From IMG/VR virus record IMGVR_UViG_3300043256_000158, positions 1 through 53,305 of that record: DNA of 53,305 nucleotides, one strand, 5' to 3'. Under the pieces are notes generated by a model. It was not told the DNA's origin, made no database searches, and saw only the letters and a program-made list of their open reading frames with translations. This document shows positions 7,768-15,272 of the stretch, piece after piece (position 1 is the stretch's first letter; every line of letters starts with the position of its first letter). The position numbers were made by a program, and so were the translations under genes. Origin of the DNA: a virus.

Positions 7768-8623
7768 ACTCTTCTCGGCCTTCCTTGGTGTCCTCGTAGA
7801 GCCCCTGTTCAACAAACCGCTTGAACGCGCCCTGTTGAACCTCTTTTGGCACCTTTGACCATGCCGTCTTGCCGTTGCCGCCACCCCCGGGCCGGGCACC
7901 CTCGACAGCCGGAGCTTGCCGGCGCCGCTGGTTGCCGAAACGGTCGGGGAATTCCTTCTTCACCTCCGCCGTAATGCGCTTGAAGTAGGCTTCGCCGGTC
8001 AGTCCGGTACGCGCCACCTGCTTGACGATCGAGTCGGCAAAGGCCGCCATTTTGGGATCGAACCCATCATCGTTCTGGTCATACCAGGAATTATCGGGCA
8101 GCCAGGTATCATAAGCCGGATCGTTGACAGGCGCCGGTTTGGTCTCCTGCTTGGCCTCGGCCTTGACTTCCTGCTCCAAGTCTTTCATCTCGCCCTTGGC
8201 ACGGCGGTAGGCATCGGGATCGCCTTCCTCCACCGCCTTGTCGGCTTTGCTCTCCAGTTCCTTGAGGGCCTTCTGATAGGCGCGCTGGTCGGCCTTGGTC
8301 AGATGGGTTCCCAAGTCCTTGATGGTCTGCCCCAGGGTGCCGATCTGCCGGTTCTGCTTGGCTATCTCGGCGCTCTGCTTGGCTATCTCGGCCTTGAGTA
8401 TCTTGTCGCCACGGTCCTTCAGATATTCGTTGCGCTCGGTGAACGTCTTGGCGTCGAGCCAGGTCCCACCGCCGCTGTCATCCCACTCCTCCTCGGGCCG
8501 CCAGCCCATCTTGCGGGCTTCGGTCTCGTGCGAGTCGGCCTGCGCGTTGTCGGCCTGCTGTTGCTGGTCCTGGTTCTGGTCTTGGTCTTGCGTCTGATCT
8601 TGGGCTTCGCTCGTATCGCTCAT
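7742..8623 (-). CDS. Capsid scaffolding protein
   Basis: This 293-residue acidic protein has the make-up of a phage scaffold. The N-terminus is Gln and Asp rich with a repeated 'DQTQDQDQNQDQ' pattern, followed by 'ARKMGWRPEEEWDDSGG' (about 36-52), a motif I know from scaffold proteins of podovirus-like phages. A long charged helical region with heptads follows (about 75-160), then a C-terminal helical part. It lies between portal and capsid genes, the standard place. Its ATG is preceded by GAGGAAATGAG, immediately after the T-tract of a hairpin terminator. Confidence 0.8.
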   Translation of the reverse strand: MSDTSEAQDQTQDQDQNQDQQQQADNAQADSHETEARKMGWRPEEEWDDSGGGTWLDAKTFTERNEYLKDRGDKILKAEIAKQSAEIAKQNRQIGTLGQTIKDLGTHLTKADQRAYQKALKELESKADKAVEEGDPDAYRRAKGEMKDLEQEVKAEAKQETKPAPVNDPAYDTWLPDNSWYDQNDDGFDPKMAAFADSIVKQVARTGLTGEAYFKRITAEVKKEFPDRFGNQRRRQAPAVEGARPGGGGNGKTAWSKVPKEVQQGAFKRFVEQGLYEDTKEGREEYAEIYISE

Positions 8624-8637
8624 CTCATTTCCTCATG

Positions 8638-8663
8638 AAAAAGCCCCGCACATCAGGCGGGGC
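8638..8663 (-). terminator. Intrinsic terminator or attenuator just before the scaffold start
   Basis: On the minus strand GCCCCGC (8663-8657) pairs with GCGGGGC (8649-8643) over a 7-base loop, followed by TTTTT. The T-tract ends only about 14 bases before the scaffold ATG and the ribosome site comes right after it. Transcripts from the portal side would stop here unless read through, so it could separate two expression levels. Confidence 0.75.
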
Positions 8664-8698
8664 CGTTGCTATCTTGACTGGAATATGCTAAATTATCA

Positions 8699-8849
8699 GT
8701 GCTGCGGCAGCGGGGAAAGCAGACCCGCTCGGTTATCGGATAAAGTTCTAGACTTTAGCCGGTCGGCATTTGGGATAGGTGAAGCCGCGACGGCGGTGAT
8801 GTACGCAACGACAATTACGCCGAGCCGGAGTAGCGCCCGGCCCGCAGCA
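8699..8849. ncRNA. Structured element, copy 1 of 2
   Basis: This 151-base non-coding element shares its ends with 33337-33478. An outer helix can form between GTGCTGCGG (8699-8707) and CCGCAGCA (8842-8849). A hairpin GCGGG / CCCGC (8710-8714, 8724-8728) holds the loop GAAAGCAGA, and a 3' hairpin GCCGG / CCGGC sits near 8824-8842. In the other copy the first hairpin is GCGTG / CACGC with the same loop, a compensatory change that supports RNA structure. The middle differs between copies. It lies between the GroES-like and scaffold genes. I do not recognise the family, and the transcribed strand is not certain. Confidence 0.6.
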
Positions 8850-8851
8850 TC

Positions 8852-9247
8852 TCATGTCAGCACCGCCAGTATCTCCTTGTCATGGACCACCCGGATCAGG
8901 TCCGTAGGATCGGCCTCGCGCGTGATGCCGGCGTACTTCGATATCATCACCCGATCGCCAAGCTCCGGCTTGCGACCTTTCCAGTCCGGCAATGTAAAGG
9001 CATTGCCCCCACAGGCCAGCAAAGTCCCCTCCGTGGCAGCCATCTGATTCCGGTCGCGGCGCTCCTGTGGGATAAAGATGCCGCCGGAGGTGACTTCCTC
9101 CTTCGGGTCGAGGCGCACCACGCACTTGAACTCGACTGGCTCGATGCCGGTGTCGTTGATGTCCTCAGGCGCCCAATCCACGGGCATTCTAGTAGCCGGA
9201 ATGTCCGTCTTCACTGTCTTGAACTTCAGACTGACTCTCTTGCCCAT
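8852..9247 (-). CDS. GroES-like co-chaperonin
   Basis: This 131-residue protein carries the Cpn10 (GroES) pattern. A strand leads to a mobile-loop segment 'EEVTSGGIFIPQE' (about 69-81), then comes 'ATEGTLLACGGNAF' (corresponding to the GEVLAVG strand of GroES), 'LGDRVMISKYAG', and a final 'HDKEILAVL' matching the end of GroES. It is longer than bacterial GroES (about 97 residues) by an N-terminal extension. Phage co-chaperonins such as T4 gp31 work with host GroEL to fold the capsid protein. Its position beside scaffold and capsid genes fits that role. Confidence 0.82.
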   Translation of the reverse strand: MGKRVSLKFKTVKTDIPATRMPVDWAPEDINDTGIEPVEFKCVVRLDPKEEVTSGGIFIPQERRDRNQMAATEGTLLACGGNAFTLPDWKGRKPELGDRVMISKYAGITREADPTDLIRVVHDKEILAVLT

Positions 9248-9473
9248 CTCTTCCCTCTCTCATGTCGTAGAATGTCTCAATGCTCTCCAGGTCAAGGTCG
9301 GCCAAATCCTCCAGGTTCTGCAACTGAACCCGGGCCTCATCTGTCCAGTTCTCGCCGTTAGCCCACTGTTCGCGGATATGGGCCGCAAAGTCGCGCAGGT
9401 AGTGGTCAACCGCCTCGGTTACCGGATGACCCCGCCACGCTTGGAAGTCGTCTTTCGTCAATCTTGGGCGCAC
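9189..9473 (-). CDS. Small acidic protein, unknown
   Basis: This 94-residue protein starts at GTG with GAGGTGAGACT in front, overlapping the end of the upstream gene by 16 bases, and its own end overlaps the GroES-like gene by 59 bases. Residues 1-45 are helical ('LTKDDFQAWRGHPVTEAVDH'), a pattern I have seen in small phage proteins coded between portal and capsid genes. The C-terminal third is strongly acidic. The function is unknown. Confidence 0.6.
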   Translation of the reverse strand: MRPRLTKDDFQAWRGHPVTEAVDHYLRDFAAHIREQWANGENWTDEARVQLQNLEDLADLDLESIETFYDMREGRDGQESQSEVQDSEDGHSGY

Positions 9474-9802
9474 AGTCTCACCTCGTCCACGGCATCAATC
9501 GCCGCTATGGCCTCAACCCAATAAGTAGCCCATGCCGGCTGGATTGGATAAACAATTGCCACTGCATTGTTACCGGCAAGACAGGGATGATTTGGATGTC
9601 CAGTCGTGATCTGATCGGCGTTCACTCTCTTTGATTCACAAATTGCCTTCGCAACTTTAGTGATACGCTCCTCTTTTGGTGTTCGCGGTTCATGTGCCAC
9701 ACGAACAAGCCTGAAGAGTTCCTTCAATGCTACCGTGACTGCCTCATGTGCTGCTTTTGGCGACGGTAAGTTTTTTTCCTTCAATATCGGATTTGCGCTC
9801 AT
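9458..9802 (-). CDS. Small protein between portal and capsid genes, unknown
   Basis: I start this frame at the ATG at 9802 ('MSANPILKEKN'), giving 114 residues; an upstream ATG at 9832 lies deeper inside the portal gene. The 59-base overlap with the portal 3' end is long but coding-like on both frames. The protein has a helical middle ('HEAVTVALKELFRLVRVAHE') and a hydrophobic segment near the end ('NNAVAIVYPIQPAWATYW'). No family is recognised. Confidence 0.5.
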   Translation of the reverse strand: MSANPILKEKNLPSPKAAHEAVTVALKELFRLVRVAHEPRTPKEERITKVAKAICESKRVNADQITTGHPNHPCLAGNNAVAIVYPIQPAWATYWVEAIAAIDAVDEVRLCAQD

Positions 9803-11993
9803 TTGCCTCTCTCGCATCCATGGCCTTGCCAACTTCCAATCGGCACCGCAATTGCTCGCAAGCCTCGTCGCTCATGATCTTCATCGCCTCAAGTTCGATC
9901 TTATCAGAAGCCGCTTCAGCACTGGCCAAGTTAAGAATGGTTTTGGACTGAGATTCCGCAGCCTGGGCCAGCAATTTGCGCACTTCCGCCTTAACCTTCC
10001 CGGCTTCAGCCTCAGCTTTCATGCCACCAATCTGAAGTTCCTGGGCCTTGATCTCCAGCTCTTTCTTCTTGATCTCGATCTCGTCCGCGGCCTGGGCGAT
10101 GCCCGGATCGGGCGGCGGCTCATCGACCAGCAGTTCGTCGATATCCGCCACACCCACGGCACCGAAGATGCGCCGTCGCACACCCGAGGGGTCCACATAG
10201 GGGTCATCACGGTAGCCCTCCAGGAATTGCGCCTGCACCAAACGCTGGCCTTCCGTGACCATGTTGGGATCGGCCACGGGCAGGATATCCAGATCATCGA
10301 AGTTGTAGTCGTCCGGCGCGATCGCCTCGGGCTCATCCAGCAACGTGAAATACGTATCGGGCTCCAGATACAGCCTGTTGAGCCGGGCCAGCTTCTTGAA
10401 TTCGGACCTGAGCGAGCGGAACAGGCGCTTGTAAATGGCGGAGAACACCTTCATGCCCTGCTCGATGCGGGCTCTTGTGCGTCCCTCGCCTTCACCCGGC
10501 GGGCCTTCGTCACCAGTCATCACGTCCTTGACCGAGGTAATGTCCCGCGCCGCCTCAATCAGCAGCCCCAAAAGCTGGAACAGGACTGGCGACGGCCCTG
10601 GCCAGTCCATCTTAACGATATTGTCCCTGATCGCACCCCCGACGGAAATAACCCGCTTGAATTCACCAGGCCGGAAACGCGAATCCCCGCCCTTGATACG
10701 CATCGCCGCGCCGATGAAGCCCCCGCCCATGTTCTGCAAAGTGCCCGCGTCCAGCATGCGGTTGATCGAGCCGTTGATGGCCTCGCTCATGGGCCTCAAG
10801 AGCGAGCCGAAGCCGATATCGTAGAAAGAGCCGTCGAAAGCCGGGATGAAGCCGAACTTGGTGAAATACTTCGCGCCCTTGATGCGGGTGACCTTGTTCC
10901 CATCCCAGGTTACGGATTCGTCATCGAAGCGCGCCACAACTCGGACCGTCTTGCCGGTCTCCTTGTGAACCATGACGATGTAGGGCTCAGGATAGCCGTC
11001 CTCGTCCAAATCCTCCAGGCGGTGCTGCTCAAGGAATTCGTGGGGGCTGTCCTCATCGTTCGGCTCGGAACCCGCCGGCTGGCCCATGTCGAACTCGATG
11101 AATCTTCCATCCCGCATGCGCTCCTCGACCTCATGGGGATAGAGGCGGGTCACATGCGTAGCGCGCGGGCAGGTATCAAGCGACTTGGTGTCGTAATGGA
11201 CCACCAAATCATCGGGCAGCACGAGCTCGGAGACGTTCCGCCCAAGCGAGGGACTGAAATATGTCTTCCGGAATACACAGCCCAAGATCGGCAAGACATG
11301 CAGGAGCCGGTCGGTTTCCTCCTCCCACTCGACCATCTCATCGAGCAACTGATAGGACATATGGCGCCCGACCCGATCGGCGCGCTGCTTCTTGGCGCCG
11401 GGTGAAACTTTCCATTGCTGCTCGGGAGACTGTTGCTGGGCCTGGGGGTCTTGCTGCTCACCCATACCATTGGCAGGGGGCTGACCTATACTTTCGGGTA
11501 GGGCCCTGCCATCTTGCGAGGCAGCCTGGCCACCATTTGCACCCGGCAAACCAGGCTGCCCCTGTGACTGCTCCAGCGGCACCCCATCGTCATTGCCCCG
11601 CACCCGGCCCTTGACCACATCCGGGCCATTGATGATCGCCGGATAAGCCCTGGCGGCAAACTGGATGGCCGCGATGGTGAGCAACGGATATTTAATGTTG
11701 GCCGCTTTGGGCCAGGGAAAGTTCTTCTCCTCAACCACCTGCTTGGCCAACTTCATGGCCTCGTCGGTGGCCTCCTGCCAGTCCGAGCGGCTCTCCAAGT
11801 CAACCTGGAACTCGCGCAGCACCTTCTGCCCCAAGCGGCCCCGTTCCTCGTCGCCCATCTCCTCGGCGATGTTGTCCGAATCGATCAGCTCGTACAGACG
11901 CTTGCGGGAGGCGGCGGGCGTACGCTTGGGAGCGGATTCGCGCCAGTGGTAAGGCTTGGGGTCGCTCAGGACGGCTTTGGCAGTATTAGGCAT
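9744..11993 (-). CDS. Portal protein (P22-like)
   Basis: This 749-residue protein is close in length to P22 gp1 (725 residues) and has its plan: an N-terminal helical part with 'FPWPKAANIKYPLLTIAAIQ' (about 93-112), a stem and wing region, and a long helical C-terminal barrel-like tail rich in Glu, Lys, Ala and Gln (about 640-749). A Gln-, Pro- and Gly-rich insertion lies at about 135-200. The portal forms the dodecameric ring for DNA entry and for tail attachment. Order relative to terminase (upstream) and scaffold or capsid (downstream) agrees. Confidence 0.88.
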   Translation of the reverse strand: MPNTAKAVLSDPKPYHWRESAPKRTPAASRKRLYELIDSDNIAEEMGDEERGRLGQKVLREFQVDLESRSDWQEATDEAMKLAKQVVEEKNFPWPKAANIKYPLLTIAAIQFAARAYPAIINGPDVVKGRVRGNDDGVPLEQSQGQPGLPGANGGQAASQDGRALPESIGQPPANGMGEQQDPQAQQQSPEQQWKVSPGAKKQRADRVGRHMSYQLLDEMVEWEEETDRLLHVLPILGCVFRKTYFSPSLGRNVSELVLPDDLVVHYDTKSLDTCPRATHVTRLYPHEVEERMRDGRFIEFDMGQPAGSEPNDEDSPHEFLEQHRLEDLDEDGYPEPYIVMVHKETGKTVRVVARFDDESVTWDGNKVTRIKGAKYFTKFGFIPAFDGSFYDIGFGSLLRPMSEAINGSINRMLDAGTLQNMGGGFIGAAMRIKGGDSRFRPGEFKRVISVGGAIRDNIVKMDWPGPSPVLFQLLGLLIEAARDITSVKDVMTGDEGPPGEGEGRTRARIEQGMKVFSAIYKRLFRSLRSEFKKLARLNRLYLEPDTYFTLLDEPEAIAPDDYNFDDLDILPVADPNMVTEGQRLVQAQFLEGYRDDPYVDPSGVRRRIFGAVGVADIDELLVDEPPPDPGIAQAADEIEIKKKELEIKAQELQIGGMKAEAEAGKVKAEVRKLLAQAAESQSKTILNLASAEAASDKIELEAMKIMSDEACEQLRCRLEVGKAMDAREANERKSDIEGKKLTVAKSST

Positions 11994-12396
11994 CTAAAGT
12001 CCGTCCCTCTAATAATATAAGTTCTTGTGAAAAGTCCTTAACAAACGCTCGGGTCATCCTTTCGGCTTTCCGTTGTGCATCAACTCTCGTTAGTAATGCT
12101 TTCTCTTTGCTTCCGTCACTGGGATCAACACAGTAAGATTCAATACATGCATCCACCCAATACATTTCAATTTCATAGTAACGATGCCAAAATATGACGC
12201 GCAATAAAATTTTATCACCGACTTCTGCCTCTGATACCTGGCCAACACAGCGCCTATTTGTCTTAGACATCCCTGCACCACGTCCCCGAGTCCATTGCCA
12301 ATGTGCTTTCAGCCCATCATCATCCTGATGCAGAGCATCTACACCATAGCCGCGTTGCTTAGAGTCGCGATCATCGAAAAGAAAGCCATCTTGCAT
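11986..12396 (-). CDS. Small protein between terminase and portal, unknown
   Basis: I chose the ATG at 12396 ('MQDGFLFDDRDSKQRGYG'), which is 9 bases after AAGGA, giving 136 residues. The frame extends further upstream, but those codons have no ribosome site. The protein has a beta-like core with aromatic residues ('GDKILLRVIFWHRYYEIEMY', about 84-103). It overlaps the portal start. The region is more AT-rich than the flanking genes. No function can be assigned. Confidence 0.55.
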   Translation of the reverse strand: MQDGFLFDDRDSKQRGYGVDALHQDDDGLKAHWQWTRGRGAGMSKTNRRCVGQVSEAEVGDKILLRVIFWHRYYEIEMYWVDACIESYCVDPSDGSKEKALLTRVDAQRKAERMTRAFVKDFSQELILLEGRTLDA

Positions 12397-12454
12397 TGAG
12401 ATCATTCCTTGCGAACACAATCGTAGGCTCGGCATGCATCTTGCTGGTTCATGT

Positions 12455-12631
12455 TCAATACCCACTCACGCTGTCAGCCTGCGCAACATCCTCAAATTCC
12501 TCCGGCGCAATCTCCCGCGCCTCGCTGTCCGACAGATGAAACCATCTGCGTAGCACACGCAGTGGCGTGCCATTCTCGTAGGCCTGGCGGGCCTCAAGAA
12601 TAGCTTGCGGAGTCCGATCAGAAACATCCAT
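12455..12631 (-). CDS. Small helical protein, unknown
   Basis: Read from the ATG at 12631, this gives 58 residues with a helical, acidic character ('PQAILEARQAYENGTPLRVL', then 'DSEAREIAPEEFEDVAQ'). AAGGG lies just in front of the start. It overlaps the end of the next upstream small gene. It resembles the many small accessory proteins coded between terminase and portal genes; no family is recognised. Confidence 0.5.
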   Translation of the reverse strand: MDVSDRTPQAILEARQAYENGTPLRVLRRWFHLSDSEAREIAPEEFEDVAQADSVSGY

Positions 12632-12800
12632 CACCCTTGCCAAGCCTTTCAATTGTATAGACGCAACGCCGGCGTTCAGCACCAAGAACCCGCTCTTTTT
12701 CAGCCTCCGTCCAAAGAGTTACCGAATTTTCACCAACAACCGATGGAATACGCACCCAAAGTTCATCATCAACCACCTTCATCTCCAGAATCTTCGGCAT
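12618..12800 (-). CDS. Small protein, unknown
   Basis: This 60-residue protein starts with an ATG preceded by GAGGAGAGAGATA, a good ribosome site. The sequence 'MPKILEMKVVDDELWVRIPS' looks like two beta strands followed by a helix. It overlaps both neighbours slightly, as do the other small genes here, which supports translational coupling. The function is unknown. Confidence 0.5.
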   Translation of the reverse strand: MPKILEMKVVDDELWVRIPSVVGENSVTLWTEAEKERVLGAERRRCVYTIERLGKGDGCF

Positions 12801-12933
12801 TATCTCTCTCCTCTCGCTTCACCTGATCTGCATATATTTGCCGCAGACGTTGCTTCACCTGGTCCTCAAATTCAACCCGCGCCCATAAATAGCCGTCTTC
12901 CTGAACCATCAGTTCCCGAATCTTGTATTGCAT
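12769..12933 (-). CDS. Small protein, unknown
   Basis: Read from the ATG at 12933 ('MQYKIRELMVQEDGYLWARV'), with AAAGGA nine bases ahead, this gives a 54-residue charged protein. The two small proteins at 12618 and 12769 share a similar opening (strand, 'W.R' strand, then charged helix), so they may be a duplicated pair. It lies directly downstream of the large terminase gene. Confidence 0.5.
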   Translation of the reverse strand: MQYKIRELMVQEDGYLWARVEFEDQVKQRLRQIYADQVKREERDNAEDSGDEGG

Positions 12934-12961
12934 GGGCCGATATCCTTTCGTCTCTCTCGTC

Positions 12962-14251
12962 TCAGTACCCGCTGATGACGTTGCGGTCGTGCTCGGCTCG
13001 GTCGTCATGCCAATCATGCTGCTCTCCGTAGTCAACGACATCCGGCAGCCCCATGGCCAGATATCGGAAGGCATCGGCCCCGTGGCTGTGCTCGTCATGG
13101 CGCGGCCGGGGCTTGAAGGTGCTCATCTTCTCGTCCCACTCGGCCCGGTACTGCCGCAAGTGTTCAAGTCCGAGCTCACATTTCCCGACATCGAAATAGC
13201 ACCGCGGCAACAGGTTCCGCGCCGCGTTGATCCCATCCTCGATGGGACTGCGCGGCAGGACCCGCAAGTCCCGCGCGCCCAGGCTGTGCAATGTCGAGAG
13301 ACGGCTGCGGCCAGTGCCCCACTCATCGGCATCGGCATCGTGGGGCAGAATGGTGTCCATGTAGGTGTAGGGCTTCTCACGTAGCACCTTAACGTAGTGC
13401 TCGGCACCTACGCCCGTGGCCTCGTAGAAGTCGATGACTCGCACCTCGCGCCCGATGAGCTGGACGAACCAGATGCTCGTCGCATCACCTATACCCAGAT
13501 CCCAGGCCGTGACCACCGGATGCGCTGGGTCCCAGGGCACATTCCCGATCCGCCCTTCCCGCTCGGCCGCGGCCATCTGCTTGCCGTAGTACGCCCCGGC
13601 CAGCGCAGCCAGGAACGAGCATTCGTACTCCTGCTCGTATTCGTCCTCGCTCATCTCCCGGCGCGCGGCGTTCAGCACCGACTCGGACAGAATACCGGTC
13701 TCGCTTGCACGGTAGATCGCCGTGTACCAGTTGGGATTCTTACAGCCCTGGTCGTAACGGTCCCAGAAAGCATTGCGGCCCTTGGGGGTGCCAATGAAAA
13801 TAGCCCAGCCGTCACGGTCTGAAAGACACGGTATCAGTATCTCGGTCCACACCCGGGGGCGCATCTGGGCGTATTCGTCGAGCACCACGCCGTCCAGATA
13901 CACCCCGCGCAGAGCATCCGGATTGTCAGCCCCGTACAGCCGCACCCGCCTGCCACCAGGTAGATCGACGCGCAACTCCGCCTCGTTGACCTTACGGCCC
14001 GGGATCGGCTCCGTGTAGTGCTTCAGGTAGTCCCAGGCGACATCCTTGGCCTGCTTGTAGAGCGGCGCCATGTAGGCGAAGCGCGGGCGTTCCTTGGTGC
14101 ACCCGATAGCGCGACGGATCAATTCGTTGATGCACAGGACCGTCTTGCCGAGACGGCGGTGCGAAACCAGAACCGAGCGATGTTTGAGATTGGCGTGTAT
14201 CTGGGCCTGAACCGTCCGCGGCCGGTACGGGATCGTGATTAATTGTCCCAT
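12962..14251 (-). CDS. terL: Terminase large subunit
   Basis: This 429-residue protein has the ATPase and nuclease plan of TerL. A Walker A-like segment 'SHRRLGKTVLCINELI' lies at about 30-45, and a Walker B segment 'GVVLDEYAQM' with the catalytic Asp-Glu pair at about 122-131. The nuclease domain starts with 'VVTAWDLGIGDATSIWFVQL' (first acidic residue) and ends with 'HSHGADAFRYLAMGLPD' (last acidic residue). The enzyme cuts and pumps DNA into the prohead through the portal. It overlaps the small subunit gene by 13 bases. Confidence 0.93.
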   Translation of the reverse strand: MGQLITIPYRPRTVQAQIHANLKHRSVLVSHRRLGKTVLCINELIRRAIGCTKERPRFAYMAPLYKQAKDVAWDYLKHYTEPIPGRKVNEAELRVDLPGGRRVRLYGADNPDALRGVYLDGVVLDEYAQMRPRVWTEILIPCLSDRDGWAIFIGTPKGRNAFWDRYDQGCKNPNWYTAIYRASETGILSESVLNAARREMSEDEYEQEYECSFLAALAGAYYGKQMAAAEREGRIGNVPWDPAHPVVTAWDLGIGDATSIWFVQLIGREVRVIDFYEATGVGAEHYVKVLREKPYTYMDTILPHDADADEWGTGRSRLSTLHSLGARDLRVLPRSPIEDGINAARNLLPRCYFDVGKCELGLEHLRQYRAEWDEKMSTFKPRPRHDEHSHGADAFRYLAMGLPDVVDYGEQHDWHDDRAEHDRNVISGY

Positions 14252-14499
14252 CGCACCGTGATCTCACCCTGGATATTGGCCTCGATCGTCTGGGCGGGCT
14301 TACCATAGCCGCGGTCCAGCGCGGAGTTAATGGCCTTCACCCGCACATTCTCATCTTTGCTCTTGGTGAGGCTTATCAGGGCCTTGACGAGTTCCGGACC
14401 ATGTTTCCTGAATGCAGCCTTGATATCGGCCGTAACTTTGTTAGGCACCCCCTTCTTGCGACCACCTGTTCGAGGATCACCCTTTCCAGCCACGTCCAA
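14239..14499 (-). CDS. Probable terminase small subunit
   Basis: This protein of up to 86 residues starts at TTG (14499) or, with better spacing from AGAGG, at GTG (14493). It opens with the 'KGDPRTGGRKKGVPNKVT' segment common at the start of phage DNA-binding and terminase small subunit-like proteins, followed by helices ('LVKALISLTKSKDENVRVKA', 'INSALDRGYGKPAQ'). It directly precedes and overlaps TerL. The role in recognising the packaging site is inferred from position and fold type. Confidence 0.7.
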   Translation of the reverse strand: MDVAGKGDPRTGGRKKGVPNKVTADIKAAFRKHGPELVKALISLTKSKDENVRVKAINSALDRGYGKPAQTIEANIQGEITVRWDN

Positions 14500-14517
14500 A
14501 TACCTCTACTTTGCCTC

Positions 14518-14546
14518 TTGACACTTAGGACCGTTGGCCCTATATT
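14518..14546 (+). promoter_or_regulatory. Strong sigma70-type promoter
   Basis: TTGACA at 14518-14523 is followed after exactly 17 bases by TATATT at 14541-14546. An AGGAG ribosome site and the first gene of the three-gene plus-strand island (ATG at 14578) follow. It is the best promoter match I saw in the window and faces away from the terminase genes. Confidence 0.8.
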
Positions 14547-14577
14547 AATGATAGACACACTCATAGGAGTTAGAGAA

Positions 14578-14784
14578 ATGACCTACCGCGCTTACCTCAA
14601 TGATCCGCAAGTCCCACACATCCCCAAAATTCCCGTTTTCCCACGATCTCGGAAAACTGTCGTGTTCAAAACTATTCAGACTGCCTCACGCCGCCTCGAA
14701 CAGACCACGCGCTCCCACAAACACGATACGCGCGGTCTCATCTATGATACAGACGGCAATCTCGTTCACACCATCGCACTGTAA
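14578..14784 (+). CDS. Small basic protein, first gene of the plus-strand island
   Basis: This 68-residue protein is read from the ATG at 14578, eight bases after AGGAG and about 30 bases after a strong promoter. The longer open frame upstream runs antisense through the terminase gene and is not used. It is basic, with a proline-rich opening ('AYLNDPQVPHIPKIPVFPRS') and a beta-hairpin-like end ('LIYDTDGNLVHTI'). Small strongly transcribed phage proteins of this kind often act on host functions, but nothing identifies the target here. Confidence 0.7.
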   Translation: MTYRAYLNDPQVPHIPKIPVFPRSRKTVVFKTIQTASRRLEQTTRSHKHDTRGLIYDTDGNLVHTIAL

Positions 14785-14790
14785 CAAACC

Positions 14791-15078
14791 ATGACCATCT
14801 GCAAAAATTGCAAGTCCTGGTTCTGGTATGGCACTGGGCATCATTATAAAACGCCATACCGGATATGTAACCACCCAAGCAAGGGCGGCAAAGGGCGAGC
14901 CCCGCTAAAACACGAAACGAATACCTGCCAAAAGTTTAAACAACGTGAAACGCCGCCTGACTCAGAGTTGTTCACGGCGTTGAAAGCCCTCACAAACGAT
15001 ATCGACGCTGGATACGACCATAGAGATATTGACACTACCCAAGCCCGCACAGCCATCGCCAAGGCACGCGGAGCGTGA
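14791..15078 (+). CDS. Small zinc-binding-type protein
   Basis: This 95-residue protein starts six bases after the previous stop. Residues 1-50 carry a cysteine pattern C-x2-C ('MTICKNCKSWFWYG'), then 'ICNHP' and 'TCQKF', a layout I know from small phage proteins thought to bind zinc. The C-terminal half is a charged helix ('LFTALKALTNDIDAGYDH'). Its last bases overlap the next gene (GTGA), so the three island genes form one operon. Confidence 0.7.
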   Translation: MTICKNCKSWFWYGTGHHYKTPYRICNHPSKGGKGRAPLKHETNTCQKFKQRETPPDSELFTALKALTNDIDAGYDHRDIDTTQARTAIAKARGA

Positions 15079-15272
15079 CCCCCACCGAATTCCGCCACAT
15101 CCGCCACGCCCTGGGCCTCAGTGCCGAGGGCTTGGCGCGTCTGCTCCAAGTGAGTTCGGGCCGTACCGTACGTCGCTGGGAGGCTGGCAACCGGAACATT
15201 CCCGGCCCTGTACGGGCGCTTATGCTACTGTTGAACAGTGGCATTATCACACCCACCAATCTGATAAATTAA
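15075..15272 (+). CDS. Helix-turn-helix DNA-binding protein
   Basis: This 65-residue protein starts at GTG overlapping the previous TGA. It has an XRE/MqsA-antitoxin-like helix-turn-helix: 'FRHIRHALGLSAEGLARLL' followed by 'GRTVRRWEAGNRNIPGPVRA', where 'VRRWE.G' is the recognition-helix signature. It is probably a transcription regulator, perhaps of its own operon or of the adjacent late genes. It ends convergently with the small gene at 15269-15427. Confidence 0.75.
   Translation: MTPTEFRHIRHALGLSAEGLARLLQVSSGRTVRRWEAGNRNIPGPVRALMLLLNSGIITPTNLIN

Noticed and set aside
9660-11405. A 581-codon plus-strand open frame
   Set aside because: It lies opposite the portal gene, has no ribosome site, and its product is a Leu-, Arg- and His-rich mirror typical of antis​ense frames in GC-rich DNA.
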